NCBI GenBank assembly: GCA_009760855.2
Contig: WPIO01000056.1
Coordinates: forward strand, 1,244,501 to 1,308,500
Source of the DNA: Cristatella mucedo
Lineage: Eukaryota; Bryozoa; Phylactolaemata; Cristatellidae
Reading direction: 5' to 3'
Length of the DNA stretch: 64,000 bases
Every line of letters begins with the position of its first letter. The stretch's first letter is position 1. The notes beneath the pieces were generated by a model. That model was not told where the DNA came from. It searched no databases and worked only from the letters and a program-made list of their open reading frames with translations. Made by a program: the position numbers and the translations under genes. Positions 26,361 through 38,229 of the stretch are shown piece by piece.

Positions 26361-28000
26361 TGTCCATGCATATCATTCATCGAGTAATCGGAATGAATAC
26401 CTGCATACCCAACTCTACCATCTCTATAAATTGGCAAGTGTCGAGTACAATCAAGCCAGCGTACATTTTCTTGCGACCTTGTCTGCCGTACGGTTTTAGT
26501 AGCCACAGAGTGGATGCAGATTCAGATTACACGGGCCAGCATCGTTCATCCAATGTAGCTACAAGCATCTGCAAGCGCCCCAGCCTTTTTATGCGTGTGC
26601 GAAGTGCAGTCAAACCAGGTGCAACCTCTCTGCGACCTCTGATGAGAGGTAGAGGCATATGCTACTTAACCACACGATTAAAGTGGCAGCGGCAGACATC
26701 TCTGCGATGCAAGTGGTCATATAGGCTTGTGCGACTATCGCTTTCACCTTGACAGCTGCGAGCTCACCAGAGCAGTGCCAATAATTATCTGGCCCATCTG
26801 AGCGAGCATTTGCAGAACCCAGATTTGTCCAACACGTAAAAAGTAAACGTTTCTGTGAGTCAGGACAGTAAGTTAAATCCGTTTGATTTCAAGGTTTGCT
26901 GATTAAGCAAACCTGTGCTCATATTCAGACAAATATGGCTTACATAAACTCATAACAGGATCATGGCATTGTATTGACCAAGTTTTAAAGTCAATATAAT
27001 TGGCACCGGAAAAGGCCAGGTAGACGTCATAAAAGCTTTGACACAGATAACAGATTTTCCCGAGTAGGTCAAAACGCGAAGAGAAATTGCATAACACGTA
27101 GAACTCTCCAGATAGACATTAAATCCTCTCTCTGTCATCCTAAAGCATCGGCAAACAAAGCGTAGCCATTTAAGAGCATTAAAAATCATCTTGCAAACAA
27201 GGATGTTTATTGGGCATGCAATATCATTCGGGCATGGTGAGTCGCTGCGATCGCATGACTAGTAGAGTACTTACTATTACCAGGAAGGTCCCACACAATG
27301 AGCGAAGATATTGACCAGCGTCAGAAAAGCATCCCAGCAGCAGCTTGCTCGATAGCAACAGTCTCGCAGCAAGTTATAGCAGTTACAGACTCCATACCAG
27401 CAATGAACGGCACAAGAAAAATAGGAATTCGTTCATGGCAATCTTAGCCAAGACCAGGACACCAAAAACCTAGAAGCTGCCGGCGTCTAACCTATGCAGT
27501 CACGTATAAATCAAAATCCTGGCTTCCCATACGTATCTTGTGGTTCCTGATTTCACCACAGGGAGCTTCAATAACTACATGCACCTGTACAGCATTGGTC
27601 TCCTTATTGACCTTGACATCATCTAAATTAACCTTTTTGTCTACTCCTGATGCTGTCCTAATCGTACTCTCGTTTCTGCTTCTTAATAATCTCAGCATTG
27701 CTCGCACTAGACAGTAGGCAATCAGTGATTTCTGGCTATGAAAACACGGCCTTCAGCCCTCGCTTCTAATGTCGTCTATCTACAACAAGTGTTTTTTTTC
27801 TTATGATGAAATGCTGCTAAGCAATATAGCACATTTTTAAGTGGTAACCTTTTTAATGGGTCTGATTCTGCCCAGTATCTAAGCGACACTGGTTCTCTAA
27901 CAAGTATCAAATCAACTTCGAAGGTCCACTCTCAAGCGTTCAGGTCGCTCGTTCGCTCGCTCGCGTGCATCAGCCTGCCTGTCCGATGTTCTTGCTTCTT
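26360..28000. other. Unrecognised intergenic DNA
   Basis: Open frames of up to about 128 codons (for example 26366-26752 plus and 27492-27707 minus) have no motifs I recognise and no second copy to test them. I see no RNA gene or terminal repeats. Confidence 0.4.
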
Positions 28001-28478
28001 CAGTCACGTGCCTTCGCACTTCCAGCTCCTCTGCACCTGATCATGTGGCCGTCCCTGGTACCAAATTGAAACGTTTTGACAATCGAGCATTTTCTCAAGC
28101 GTGCAGCTCACATATTTCTGTGTAGGACTAGGTTTTAAGAGCCTTCATTTTGCTAACCGATGGCAGGCAGTCGGAGCATTTGCTAAGAGGGTCCTCCATT
28201 CTGAAAATCACCTCCAAATACTTCTGAAACAGCATCGTCTCTCATCTGTTGCAGATGTTAGCACTTTCTTTAAGCAGTTCAACACTCCTATGTCTAATCT
28301 ATTGATTTCTCATAAAAGTTTAACGACTCAACTATGACTTTCGTTTTGGTCTATTAGGCGCGATGATATAAGCTGCTTTTAGTCGGCACACTAAAGGCCG
28401 TATTTGCTTATTGCTCACCTCCGATATGTACTGGCTTATATATGTACATACGCTTGTAGGGATGTGTAACAATAAAAT
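28000..28478. other. Unrecognised intergenic DNA
   Basis: A short direct run CGCTCGTTCGCTCGCTCGC is near 27945-27965. The 78-codon frame at 28101-28337 has no recognisable motif. Nothing else can be supported. Confidence 0.35.
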
Positions 28479-28632
28479 AAATATAATTCATTAGTATAAC
28501 ACCATAAGAGAACTTAATCTCTATTTCTATTCAGGCGTTTCACATATGCCACAGGGCTCGAGACCATGACCTCGGCAAACCTTGGATAGGGAGATCACCG
28601 TAACCACTGGGCTAAACCAGCTCGACGGTAAA
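28478..28632 (-). mobile_element. tRNA-derived SINE with LINE-type 3' end
   Basis: Read on the minus strand, a tRNA-like head carries a perfect A-box consensus TAGCCCAGTGG (plus-strand 28604-28614) and a B-box-like GGTCTCGAGCC (28556-28566). It is followed by GTGGCATATGTGAAACGCC and the hairpin core AGAGATTAAGTTCTCTTATGG found at the 3' end of the window's CR1-like LINEs. Relatives are at 48675-48825 and 57080-57205. It is not a working tRNA gene because the cloverleaf arms do not pair well. Confidence 0.75.
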
Positions 28633-28639
28633 TGTTGAC

Positions 28640-29180
28640 CCACTGTTTGGGCATTCCACTGTTACACAAGCCTTTTCATGCAATTTTAGGATTTTCTACT
28701 TTCTATCTTAAGAAAAGATATCACCAAAAACATCCGGTCAAAACACCGATAAGAGAGGAAATGGGGCATAATACCTGGAATTTATTAGATTAATTAATTA
28801 ATTAATTTATTTATTTTATTTCTAATTCAAATTTGTTAGGGCCATACTGGTGTTAAACGCTACGCTAAGGCTACGCTAAGCATGCACAGAGTACATGTCT
28901 AGTGTATGGCATCTTCTCGGAAAGGCGCTTTGAAATAAAGAAGCATTTCTTAGACGATAGCATACCGATGAGGTAGCATCTTTTATCAAGGCAAAAATAG
29001 TTCAGCAGACAGTGAGTCTTCAGCACAATTTCATGAACATTCACAGGATTCTATTAACACTCAATTTTCCAAACTTCAGCAATAATGATGGTAGAAGTTC
29101 TCGCAAAGAACAAACGCCCCTATGATAGTTAGAGGACAGGTAAGATTATCACTTGAAATGACGTTGTATTAATAATTTGA
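28640..29180. other. Intergenic DNA with an ATTA-rich run
   Basis: A simple AATTAATTAATTTATTT run lies at 28790-28822. The rest is unrecognised. Confidence 0.5.
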
Positions 29181-29184
29181 CCGT

Positions 29185-29720
29185 CAAAATACTATAGATT
29201 TGTGCGATCAGGCGCTTACAGCTGGCACAAAACTCTGGAGCTAGGCTTGACTGTAGGGAGCGTCGCAGTTGCCACATAATATCACTTCTCGCCGAGCTGC
29301 ACTGGCTACCAGTCAAGCAACGCATCGACTTCAAGGTTTTGTCGCTCACTTTTAGGTCACTTCATTCTTTGGCTCCAGCCTATCTCTCAGATATACTTCC
29401 CCGCCAGGCCAAGCATCGTGCCACCCGCTTTTCGGAATCCAACAGCTTACCAATACCTCGTACAAACCTCAAATCCTTTGGAGACCGTGCATTAAGTTCG
29501 TATGCTCCCAAAGCCTGGAACTCACTCCCGACTTGCGTCACAACATCCCCTGACGACCACATTTAAATAAACAAATTAAAAACGTACGTATGTATGACAG
29601 CATTAAGTGGTTCCTTGGGATTCCACCTTCATGTCCTTATGCGTGCTGACACTGTGCATGCTACCACGAACTGTACTTGCATGCTGACCCTGTGCATGTC
29701 ACATCTAACCGTGTTCTCAC
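29185..29720 (+). mobile_element. CR1-like LINE, C-terminal and 3' UTR fragment
   Basis: The + strand encodes the main LINE's C-terminal blocks, e.g. LTFRSLHSLAPAYLSDILP and SFGDRALSSYAPKAWNSLP (29339-29566), followed by 3' UTR GCATGCTGACCCTGTGCATG near 29675-29700. The hairpin and tail are missing. Good similarity to the 3917-5933 copy suggests a fairly young insertion. Confidence 0.88.
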
Positions 29721-30120
29721 AAAGGAATATGCAGAAGTGAGATGCAGAATGTCCATCGAAGTTCGCCTTCTTAATGATCATCTTTAAAAATTCAAAGTTA
29801 ACACGGGAGCTTACTCGAGTGGAACAATACGATCGCTTTCACACGTTGTATTGGACTAAGAACGGCATTACCAAGGTCAGTATGATGAAAACTGATATTC
29901 TCAATAAGTAGAAGGGTGGTTGCAAGAGCAGGGCTGAGCTCATTAAGCATTCTGTGATCGTATCGAGCACGATCGACGATCTGCTTGTCGGAATAGGCCA
30001 TTCCTTGAACAAAGCGACTGCACTGAGGAGTCGGACCAGCAGCAGACTGATGAGGCCCTAATTAGAATGAGGCTAAACCGTCCTCGTAGTTGCGGAAAAT
30101 TCTAGTCTCATGCACCAAAT
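29720..30120. other. Unrecognised DNA between LINE fragments
   Basis: A 67-codon minus-strand frame (29798-30001) has no family I can name. Nothing else is visible. Confidence 0.35.
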
Positions 30121-30124
30121 AAAA

Positions 30125-30345
30125 GGTGTTGCCCTCGAATTTGGGTTGGCCAGCATATCCCCTGTAGCAGTTGCACGCAATCTAGGTGTCCCTGTTCCAA
30201 AGTGACCTCTTACTTTATGATCACCTCAGCTCCACAGTTATGTCTGCCTACTTTCACATAGTCGAGAGTAAAACAATTAAACCCTGCTTATACAGGTATA
30301 CAACATCCAAGCAGGTCCATTCTCTTCGCGACTTCCGTAGCTCAG
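30125..30345 (+). mobile_element. CR1-like LINE reverse transcriptase fragment
   Basis: A worn match to the main LINE block reading GSASISPVESARNLGVIFQS (here ASISPVAVARNLGV near 30150-30195), followed by the DHISSTVKSAYF region. It ends near a CTTATACAGGTATACAACATC segment. Confidence 0.7.
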
Positions 30346-30524
30346 TAAACAAAGGGCTTTGAGCCTGTGCGATAAGGAGCAACCAGTTGGTGCAGGAATC
30401 AGTAGCTTCGAATCCCAAGACTCGGAAACTTATCATAGCGTGGCGTGCTACCGTAAATGAATTAAAGCTTTTAAACAAGCAGATATTTTCCAAGCAAACA
30501 TGAATAAATTTATTACTAATTATA

Positions 30525-30705
30525 ATAATGCATTTGATATAGTGGCCCTCAGAGAACTTAGTCTTTTTCGAGGCACGTAACTCTTTCTGCAAACTAAGCA
30601 CAATCGAATAGTTAGTGTTAAAATGCTCAATAAACAACAAGAATAACATGGTTAGGGGTGACATGCTCAGGGTCAGCATGCAAGTTTGGTTAGTGGCTAG
30701 CATGA
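30525..30705 (-). mobile_element. CR1-like LINE 3' end (minus arm of an inverted pair)
   Basis: It shows a TAATAATGCA tail, the CCCTCAGAGAACTTAGTCT hairpin core and the GGTTAGGGGTGACATGC block. It faces a plus-strand copy at 30725-31055. Confidence 0.82.
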
Positions 30706-30724
30706 GGTGCGTATCTTCTGCTAA

Positions 30725-31055
30725 TTCTCCCTCCCAACTTGCGTCAGAACATCCCCAGACTTGATATATTTAGGAAGAACTTAAAGACACACCTATTTAG
30801 GACAGCATTTAGTGGGTCCCTTTGATTCTTCCTTCATGTGCTTATGCGTACTGACACTGTGCATGCTGCCACTAACCACATTTGCATGCTGACACTGTGC
30901 ATGTCACCCCTAACCATGTTATTCACGTTGTTTATCAAGCATGATATTACTCACCATTCAATCGCGTTTCCCTTTGCAGCAAATTTAAAGCGCCTAGAAA
31001 CAGATTTGAGTTCTCTGAGGGCGCTTTATTAAGTGCATTATTATTAATAATTTTC
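30725..31055 (+). mobile_element. CR1-like LINE 3' end (plus arm of an inverted pair)
   Basis: It starts in the last codons of the LINE protein (the LKTHLFRTAFSGS-like block), then the full 3' UTR, the hairpin (AAAGCGCCTAGAAACAG and GGGCGCTTTATTAAGTGC) and a (TTA)n tail. It is very similar to 3917-4250, so relatively young. Confidence 0.88.
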
Positions 31056-32200
31056 TAGCCATGAGGTAGGAATTAAAAGTGCGACTCGTGACGAAATTTT
31101 TGCGTCTCTTTAACCTAAGTTACGTTTATCTAGCACAGGTGTTCATTGAAAGAGGCTGATTTATATGAAATGCTTATTATTTGAGAGTAACCGAAACGTT
31201 TTCAGATCTCACATCACGTAAAGAGCCAAGAACCACAGCCTGGTTTGACGTTGACTTGGTGACTGTGACGTAAGTTCAAATGGCCATGTACCAGTTCAAT
31301 CAATGATTTTTGTCAGCAATATAAGTCGTGGAGATTTTATCGTGTGGTAGCATAAAATATTTATCACTCTGACAACTTTTATTACTCGTATTTTCGAAAT
31401 TGTAGTGTCATACGTTTTTCGGCTTTTAGCCCGTCGAACGCTGACGTTTCAGAGTGCATTCTGGATTAAGCATGGATAGATGAACTCGCGTGGCAATCAG
31501 CATGCTGCGATAGCTAAGCGGGCTAGTGGCGTGACTTATGAAGAGATCATTTGAAGGGAGTCAACCGGGTGGAAAGTAACAAAATTCTCGACCAACCAAC
31601 TAGGCTGTTTACATTGAGCATGCTTCCACTAGGCATTAGATCATGCTTCCTTTCCAGCGTACATTTATTGATAAATATATTTTAAATCCATATATAAATT
31701 TGAGATAATTTTCACTGAGGCTGCTATTCAATATATTATTATTATCATTACCAAATGTTGAATGATCGGAGCTTAGGCATTGCCATATTTGGTAGTTGAT
31801 CTAGAGTTAAGTGAAGGGATGGTGGGATGATTTAACAAGCTAATTTATGTACAAAGTGACATGGATATTCTCCTGCTGCCGACTGAGGCACATCTTTTCC
31901 ATCCGGCCTTATCTGCAGTTGTTATGCCGCTCGCGTCCTCGACTGCCCTCCTGACTGAGTTATGCTTTCCCCTTTCTCTTCGGTCTGCGAGATGAAGTCT
32001 GTTCGCCATCGTAGGCCTATCGAAAGACCCCGAGGCTTTATGAGTGCCGCGTAAATTTGTCCTGCGCATCGCCTACTAAGTCTTTGCGGCTTTGTGGAGT
32101 TGCATACAGAAATAAAATATGCAGCGGAAGAACATCAGGGCCAACATACATTTGCAGGTGACTGGTGACAGTTAGCATTCCTGCCTCAGCAGAAGTGATC
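31056..32200. other. Unrecognised intergenic DNA
   Basis: Short open frames only, including a 74-codon minus frame at 31845-32069 with no recognised motif. No repeats I can classify. Confidence 0.4.
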
Positions 32201-32570
32201 CCTTCCGCCTGGTGGTGGTGTGTAATTCAAGCACCAGAGCCCTCAGTGCCGTGAGCAGGGCTGGCTGTAAACTTCTGTAAAGCGCCTGTAAAACATTTTT
32301 AAAGTACCCTAGAAAGATGGCATAACCCCGAGTTAGTGCTAAATTGATACAGAGGATTTTCCCAAGTGGCATGTTTACTTCAAAGGTTAAGAATGTGAGC
32401 AATGCTCACTGCCTCTTTATTTATCAAGATACACATCGTCCGAGCACATTAATTATATACCAGATGCTCAGAAGAACGCCAGTCCAAAAATATTAAGCAG
32501 ACATGGTAGATCCGCTACTTAAGCAGATGGATAGTCACTCATCGGCCGTATGAACAATAGCTTGCCTGGC
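32200..32570 (+). repeat. Dispersed low-copy repeat (partner at 2330-2660)
   Basis: Collinear with 2330-2660 through several anchor blocks, including CTCACTGCC and TGGTAGATCCGCxxCTTAAGC. No protein or terminal structure is recognised. Confidence 0.55.
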
Positions 32571-32599
32571 CCACCACAGGTAAGTATAGTGTCAGTCGC

Positions 32600-34760
32600 A
32601 GCTTTAGTCACATAGCTGTCACTCGCATCGCTCATTACCTAGACTGTGTTTATAGTAACGGCTCAGTCCAGAGGCATCCGGTGCCGATGCTAAATCGCAG
32701 CCATTCAAAGTCATTCAAGCGTGGCCTCATTCATTCCTATCTGATCAGCCGCCATCTTTTGGCCGTGACCCGGAGTTATTCAGCATTTATTGTTATTGCT
32801 GTAATTAGATGCTTCTTATTCGTAACCGAAGCCGAATGTTTGAGGTCGCACAGCATTGTCGTATTGTACTGTACACAGGTTGTATTTAGGTATAAATAAA
32901 GATGCTATTAAAATAGCTAAATTTATGGAACAGTGTGGGTATTTCTCTTCTAAATCATATGTCATGGCTCAAGCTAAGCATTACGTTGTACGTGCATACA
33001 GCTAGGGTTAGTGGCAGAGCCAGGGGCAGGGAGGCATTGGCCCCACCCCTACTGTGAGCAGGCGAGCTTGGCCGCATATATTCTTATGTATGTATGCATG
33101 CAGGCATGCATAAACGTATGTATGTATGTCTGTATGTATCTCTGTCTGAAACAACAAAACCACAAAGACTATATGGATGTTAGGCAGGCATAATTCCAAT
33201 AATCTAGCCGAGGCAGAACAAAGGAGCTAGTTTAACTAAGCCGTAGCTTACGAAGATATTGCTCTTTCACCCCACCGAATCAGCAACCACCGAGTTCACG
33301 TAAAATAGAAACTATATTCAAATCTACAGAAATTTGCCATCTTTTGAAGACAATCGTCCGAGTATGCCTTAATAATGCATGACTTCGCACAGCTCTCTAA
33401 ACAGCATTGAAAACGAGGAGCCTCGATTCAAAAATCCACGCTGCTCTTTGACAGCTAGCCAAGGTCGCGAGTGCGATCACTAGCCTGTTTCAGGGCAGCT
33501 AAACTTAGCTGCTTTTTAGCCAGCACAGGCATACGATGGGCAATCCTGCACAGCACACAGGTTACTGGCGTAACCTTCGCAGCATACTTAGCTGAGCACC
33601 GTTGCAAACTTTAGTGTCGTAGCAATGCAGTTCGCAGGAGCGAATCTGTGCTTAAAGGCTTGAGTTTTTACGGCCATCTTACCAATCACCTGGCTACTTA
33701 GTGCCATCACGCAGCTACCTTATTTTCGTCGGAACAAATTTAGACTGGTTCTTGAGATGGCAGATTATAAGGTACATGGAAATGTTGTAATCGAACAATA
33801 ATTTCTTTGTCGCAGCCTACCTGATGGAAACCTCAGGTTTTTGCTGTGGCAAACGCAGAGATCAAGCATTTCGTTTCCGATCTCTCAGCACTTCTTAGAT
33901 ACTCTAACATCTTCAAAATTAGAGGGACAGAAAAAATTAATCTAAATTATCTTCCTGTGAAATGTAACTATGCAGATAGAAGCATTGCATAGATTCTTCA
34001 TTTTAATAAGATTCACTGTCATCTCTTTGGCACCTTTGTTTTACTGTTTTTTCCACTCTAGGGAAGTAATCAGTTATTTTCCCCTGCTCCTGAATGCCAT
34101 GAGAACTTTGTTTTGTATCGACTGACTGTCTGTCGGATCAATGTGACAGCACTGAGTCTGAGCTAGTCCCTACAGGAGAGACTTTTGTCGTTTGAATCTT
34201 TCCTTTTCTAGTGATTGATTAAAATGTTGAGCCCATCTGCATGCATGTATGTATTAATAACTATTTACAACACACAATAAGTATAATGGTTTTAGCTGGT
34301 TGTGCATGAGAGTTGCCTTTAGAGCACTGAAAGTCTCTATGACTTCCAGTGGACTTAAGTCAGCAGCCAGGAGGATATATCTCAATAGGTCAAGAAGAAG
34401 TGCTACATTTTGCAGAATAATGAGAAGATTTTGAGAATTCAGGAGCAAATAGTTACACGCCCGGCTAGAGAATTATGTCTCGAATTGAGAATCATCAAAG
34501 AAGGAACACTATTCTCATACGCTAAGATGATAAGCTTTCAGATAATGCTGTCACCGCATGACCAGGGATTGGTTGAATTGATAGAATTTACGACAAGAGA
34601 GGCAACCTAGTGAGCACATTCTTTATTGAAAACAGTTTAGCTATTAAAATAAGCGTCAATTCAACCTGTTCAATTGCCACTATTGACTGAAAACAGGCAC
34701 CGTGTTCCACTACATGCAGTCGGGCAGCACCATTTTTTTGTCGAACAGGGTCTGTCAGTA
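32600..34760. other. Unrecognised intergenic DNA
   Basis: It includes a short ATGT-type repeat (33078-33142). Open frames are short and motif-free. I find no gene. Confidence 0.4.
33078..33142. repeat. Impure (TATG)n microsatellite
   Basis: TATGTATGTATGCATGCAGG followed by similar ATGT units. Confidence 0.9.
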
Positions 34761-34769
34761 GGGGGTACG

Positions 34770-35057
34770 GACATTTCCCCCCCCCCGACGTCCCCCGACA
34801 TTCCTCCCAGATATTTCCCCCGGACACTTCCCCTGGGGTAGAACATTTCCCCCGGTATATGGTTTAGGGTTTTAAGGTTTAGAGTTTAGCGTTTAGGGCT
34901 TTAGAGTTTAGGGTTTAGAATATAGGGTTTAGGGTTTTAAGGGCTTGGGCTTTAGGTTTTAGGGTTTATAGTTTAGGGTTTAGGGTCTTAGGGTCTAGTA
35001 TTTAGGGTTTTAGGGTTTAGTGTTTAGGATTTAGGGTTTAGGTTTCAGGGTTTAGGG
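34770..35057. repeat. C-rich minisatellite joined to telomere-like TTTAGGG array
   Basis: At 34770-34856 units like ACATTTCCCCC and GACACTTCCCC recur. From about 34862 to 35057 there are some 25 degenerate units of TTTAGGG with one-base length changes (TTTTAGGG, TTTAGAG, TTTAGCG). The unit resembles the plant-type telomere repeat rather than the animal TTAGGG, but it is interstitial and imperfect. Confidence 0.85.
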
Positions 35058-35059
35058 CG

Positions 35060-35525
35060 GGCTGCGCCTCCGCCGCCTTCCGTCCACCCTTGCTCGCATA
35101 CCGCGCTGCTATCCGCTAATGTTATCACATTAATTTGTGCGTATTAGGGCATAACTAGATATCTAGAGGTCGATTTATACTCAATAGACCTCTGAAGCTT
35201 AGAGCTCATCTGTAGGAATGCGCGGCTCACATTTCACGACCTCGGTCACGAGCTCGTGAGTTCAGTTAGTAATCACAGCACTCATGCGGTAGAACTAGAT
35301 CAAAACCGCAGAAAGATGAACTGTCTAACTAAAACTAAAGAGATTAAGCGTACTCGTGCAAAATTATTTTCTTATCTTTTCAGTCGTTGCTACATCCTTC
35401 GCTGCTGCATACTTGCGAGACTTTTCAGTCACAATATACGTTACAGTTGTAGCTAGCCAAGCACAATATTTTATATTCCCAGGTTGATAGTTAAAATTAG
35501 CCACATAAGAACAGTATACACACGC

Positions 35526-35556
<31 letters not shown>

Positions 35557-35760
35557 AGTATGTATAAACAATATAATGCGCAAATAATTGTTTAGGTAAA
35601 TAAATAAGTTTCTAAGCACTTTTTTAATATTTTGAAAGAAAGCATTGTTTAATTAATTGGATATTATACGAGAAACGTGTGATGTAATGTATTTCCGTTT
35701 GTAACTGCACAAAGCCACCAAGAATAAGTGGGTGCTACGCTGGAGAGCTCTCTGCAGCAC
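35060..35760. other. Unrecognised DNA with a (TA)n tract
   Basis: A GC-rich spacer follows the telomere-like array, then AT-rich sequence with a (TA)n run at 35527-35557. The 66-codon frame at 35256-35456 shows no motif. Confidence 0.45.
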
Positions 35761-36560
35761 AGTAAAAGCCTAAGCGGCTTTCGGTGCTCATTCGGTAGTC
35801 AGCAGTCTTCAGCTTACGCAACAAAGAGAATGTGGGAACAGTAGCTGAGTCTGGAGGGCAGTTGAATAGTGAATAACTTGGACGCAGCAGCTTATTGCGG
35901 ATAGAAAAGCTGTGGAACCGTCGTAAGCAAGAAAGTGGCTGCTGTTGTAAACTATAAGCACGTTTAAGCGCACACTAGGCAACTCATACGGAAGAAGCAC
36001 ATCCTGTGAGAAACAGATTAGCTCTAAGATTCCTTTTGAAAGTCTTCAAATCGGGCAATGCTGTGCAATTACTAAATAGCGAGTTCCGCGCTCTGTAGCT
36101 GCAGCTATTTGTAGTGCACTGATGGCACGGTATTCAAGAGATTTTAGGTAGTTGGAGGCTCAGCTAATTGAAATGAGTAACAGGAACTGTTATTTGATGC
36201 AAATCCTGATAGGAAGTACTCTTGATTAGTAGAAACTAAGCAAGAAAAATAGCTCTGATGTATATGCGATAGCAAGAGGATAAAGGCACTTGAAAGTGCG
36301 TAACAGAATTATGAAATCGATCAGCTTCTTGAAGAGGAACCTGTGAAGGTCTGTGAGAAGTTGTGCTGTATAGCTATTGAGAAGTTTCCCCACAGAGAAG
36401 CTTAGCCCCAGAGGTATGCACCGATCGTAAGCATGACCTGGACATTGACAGATATAAAAGCCTGACCGGAGGTCACAAATAAATGTAACAGAATGACAGT
36501 AGTATCTCTGATAAGACAAAAAATGTTGGATAAACGATTTTACAAAAGCTAAAATAAAGA
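35760..36560 (-). mobile_element. Degraded LINE fragments (second family)
   Basis: On the minus strand, 35760-35990 matches the 3' end of the second LINE family (shared GCCTAAGCGGCTTTxGGT and GCAACAAAGAGAA blocks with 53040-53130). In 36226-36400 a frame reads LLTDLHRFLFKKLIDFIILL and then LRTFKCLYPLAIAYTSEL, a worn version of the LINE LxDLHWLPVxxRIDFKI block. Confidence 0.75.
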
Positions 36561-36599
36561 TTTGCTCGCGAAACCACGTCATTAATACAGCGACAGTAG

Positions 36600-38000
36600 A
36601 GTCTCAGCGGCCACGACACTCGCTGATGGCGGCAATAACAGATAACCTACTGTTGGGCTGAAACCCATAACCTGGTTGCGGGAGTGCTATCGCCTTGCCT
36701 ATGGGCTAATACCTCAGACAGAAAAAGGTCTTCAGATTGGAGTAGAACTCGCATAGTCCTTCTATTTTTTAATATTACGCCTATATTATTATGCTTAACT
36801 AAAATTATTAAACAGTCATTAAGTCCTGACAAGCTTGTTGCAAAGCGTGAAAAACTATCTTACTTTAAACATTTTGGCCAGCCAAAAATAAATATCGTTT
36901 CCATGGAGCATAAGTATTAAGGCTGAAAATTACAGCCTAATAATATAATAACAGCACCAATGTATTCCGAGATCAGGCGGAAGCATGTGAACCGCCAGAA
37001 CTTTATCGGTGGCAAATGTCACTAGCTTGAGAGTGATGCCTACTTTGATTTCAGAGCTGAAGGTATACTCCACTGCCCAGCAATCGTGCTAAGGACTACT
37101 TTCAAAATACATAATGGCAGAGATCTGGCGGTCTTCGTTTTTATATATGCCGTTCGATAAATAGTCTAGCTGAAAGCTAGGACGACGGATGATATCTTCA
37201 CCTCAAATACATTGAGCTCTCATAATTAGATCATGATCGTTGCTTTTATTACGGAGTCAATGAATGTACCAGTAAAATTAGTGAGTAACCATTAAATTTC
37301 CATTATTTCCGGTCATAAACTGTTGTGTAGACTTGTTGTTTGCATATTTATCATTTGATATTAGCTGAGAAACTTTCTATCAATGGATTGCAATAGTGAT
37401 TACCTTACTTCTAAAAAGAAATTAAAAACTTAAGGCGCTTTAAATAAATTAGTAGTACGTCTCCCAGAAGCATCAGAACTCGTGGGGCTACTAAAATATA
37501 CTATTAAAACTCAGAAAAAAATAAAACAAGCTATTTTGTAAGAGCCGAACAAACTAAATGTGAAAATGCTATCTTGGATTAATAATGCACTATTTTGATA
37601 ATTATTACCTGGTATTCCTACGACGGAATATATTGACGCTGAGATGACGATTACAGTTCAAAAGTTTATTTGAATACGTTCCATCGTTCTACAGGCGAAA
37701 CTAATGACACATACTTTTCGCTTGGACTAAAAGTCGATATTTCAAATTACTTTTACATGGAAGTGATAGCTGGTCCAATGTGCTTGAACCATTTTCCCCG
37801 GAGGTTCTGTATAAAGAAAAAACGACAGGGACTAGTGTGATAGTCCACATGTAACTAGTCTGGTGGATGAGACATCACGCCCAAACGATGCCGACTGAAC
37901 ACGACCGGACACGAACGATTTAAACCATGAGAGTAACTAGTCTGCCAGATCGATTGTTGTTCCTTAGCAGTAGGATATTGTGATAATTAGTTTTGAACTC
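36600..38000. other. Unrecognised AT-rich intergenic DNA
   Basis: No gene, RNA or classified repeat is seen. Short open frames only. Confidence 0.45.
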
Positions 38001-38087
38001 AGCCGATAGATTGAACAGGATCAAGCCATTCTCGTCAGCTTTGCTGCATTGGATACCATTGGTTACACGAAAGAGAGAGAGAGAGAT

Positions 38088-38166
<79 letters not shown>

Positions 38167-38225
38167 AATAGAGGGAAGAGACAGACAGACAGATAAACAG
38201 GCAGAAATACAGAAAAATAGACAGA
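38000..38225. repeat. (GA)n microsatellite with duplicated flank
   Basis: The GA tract at 38072-38168 is preceded by TTCTCGTCAGCTTTGCTGCAT and GGTTACACGA, and followed by a GACAGACAGACAG flank. The same flanks surround the longer tract at 39522-39728, so this is a second copy of the breakpoint sequence 1.4 kb to its left. Confidence 0.85.
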
Positions 38226-38229
38226 CTTA

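Noticed and set aside
27492-27707. 71-codon minus-strand frame with a plausible-looking composition
   Set aside because: No recognisable domain, no splice or start context, and no second copy to test; could be a worn gene piece but cannot be supported.
28550-28620. Functional tRNA gene
   Set aside because: A and B boxes are present, but the acceptor and anticodon arms do not pair, and a LINE-type tail follows; it is a SINE.
29798-30001. 67-codon minus-strand frame that faintly suggests a DNA transposase segment
   Set aside because: No catalytic motif or terminal inverted repeats are visible; it lies between LINE fragments.
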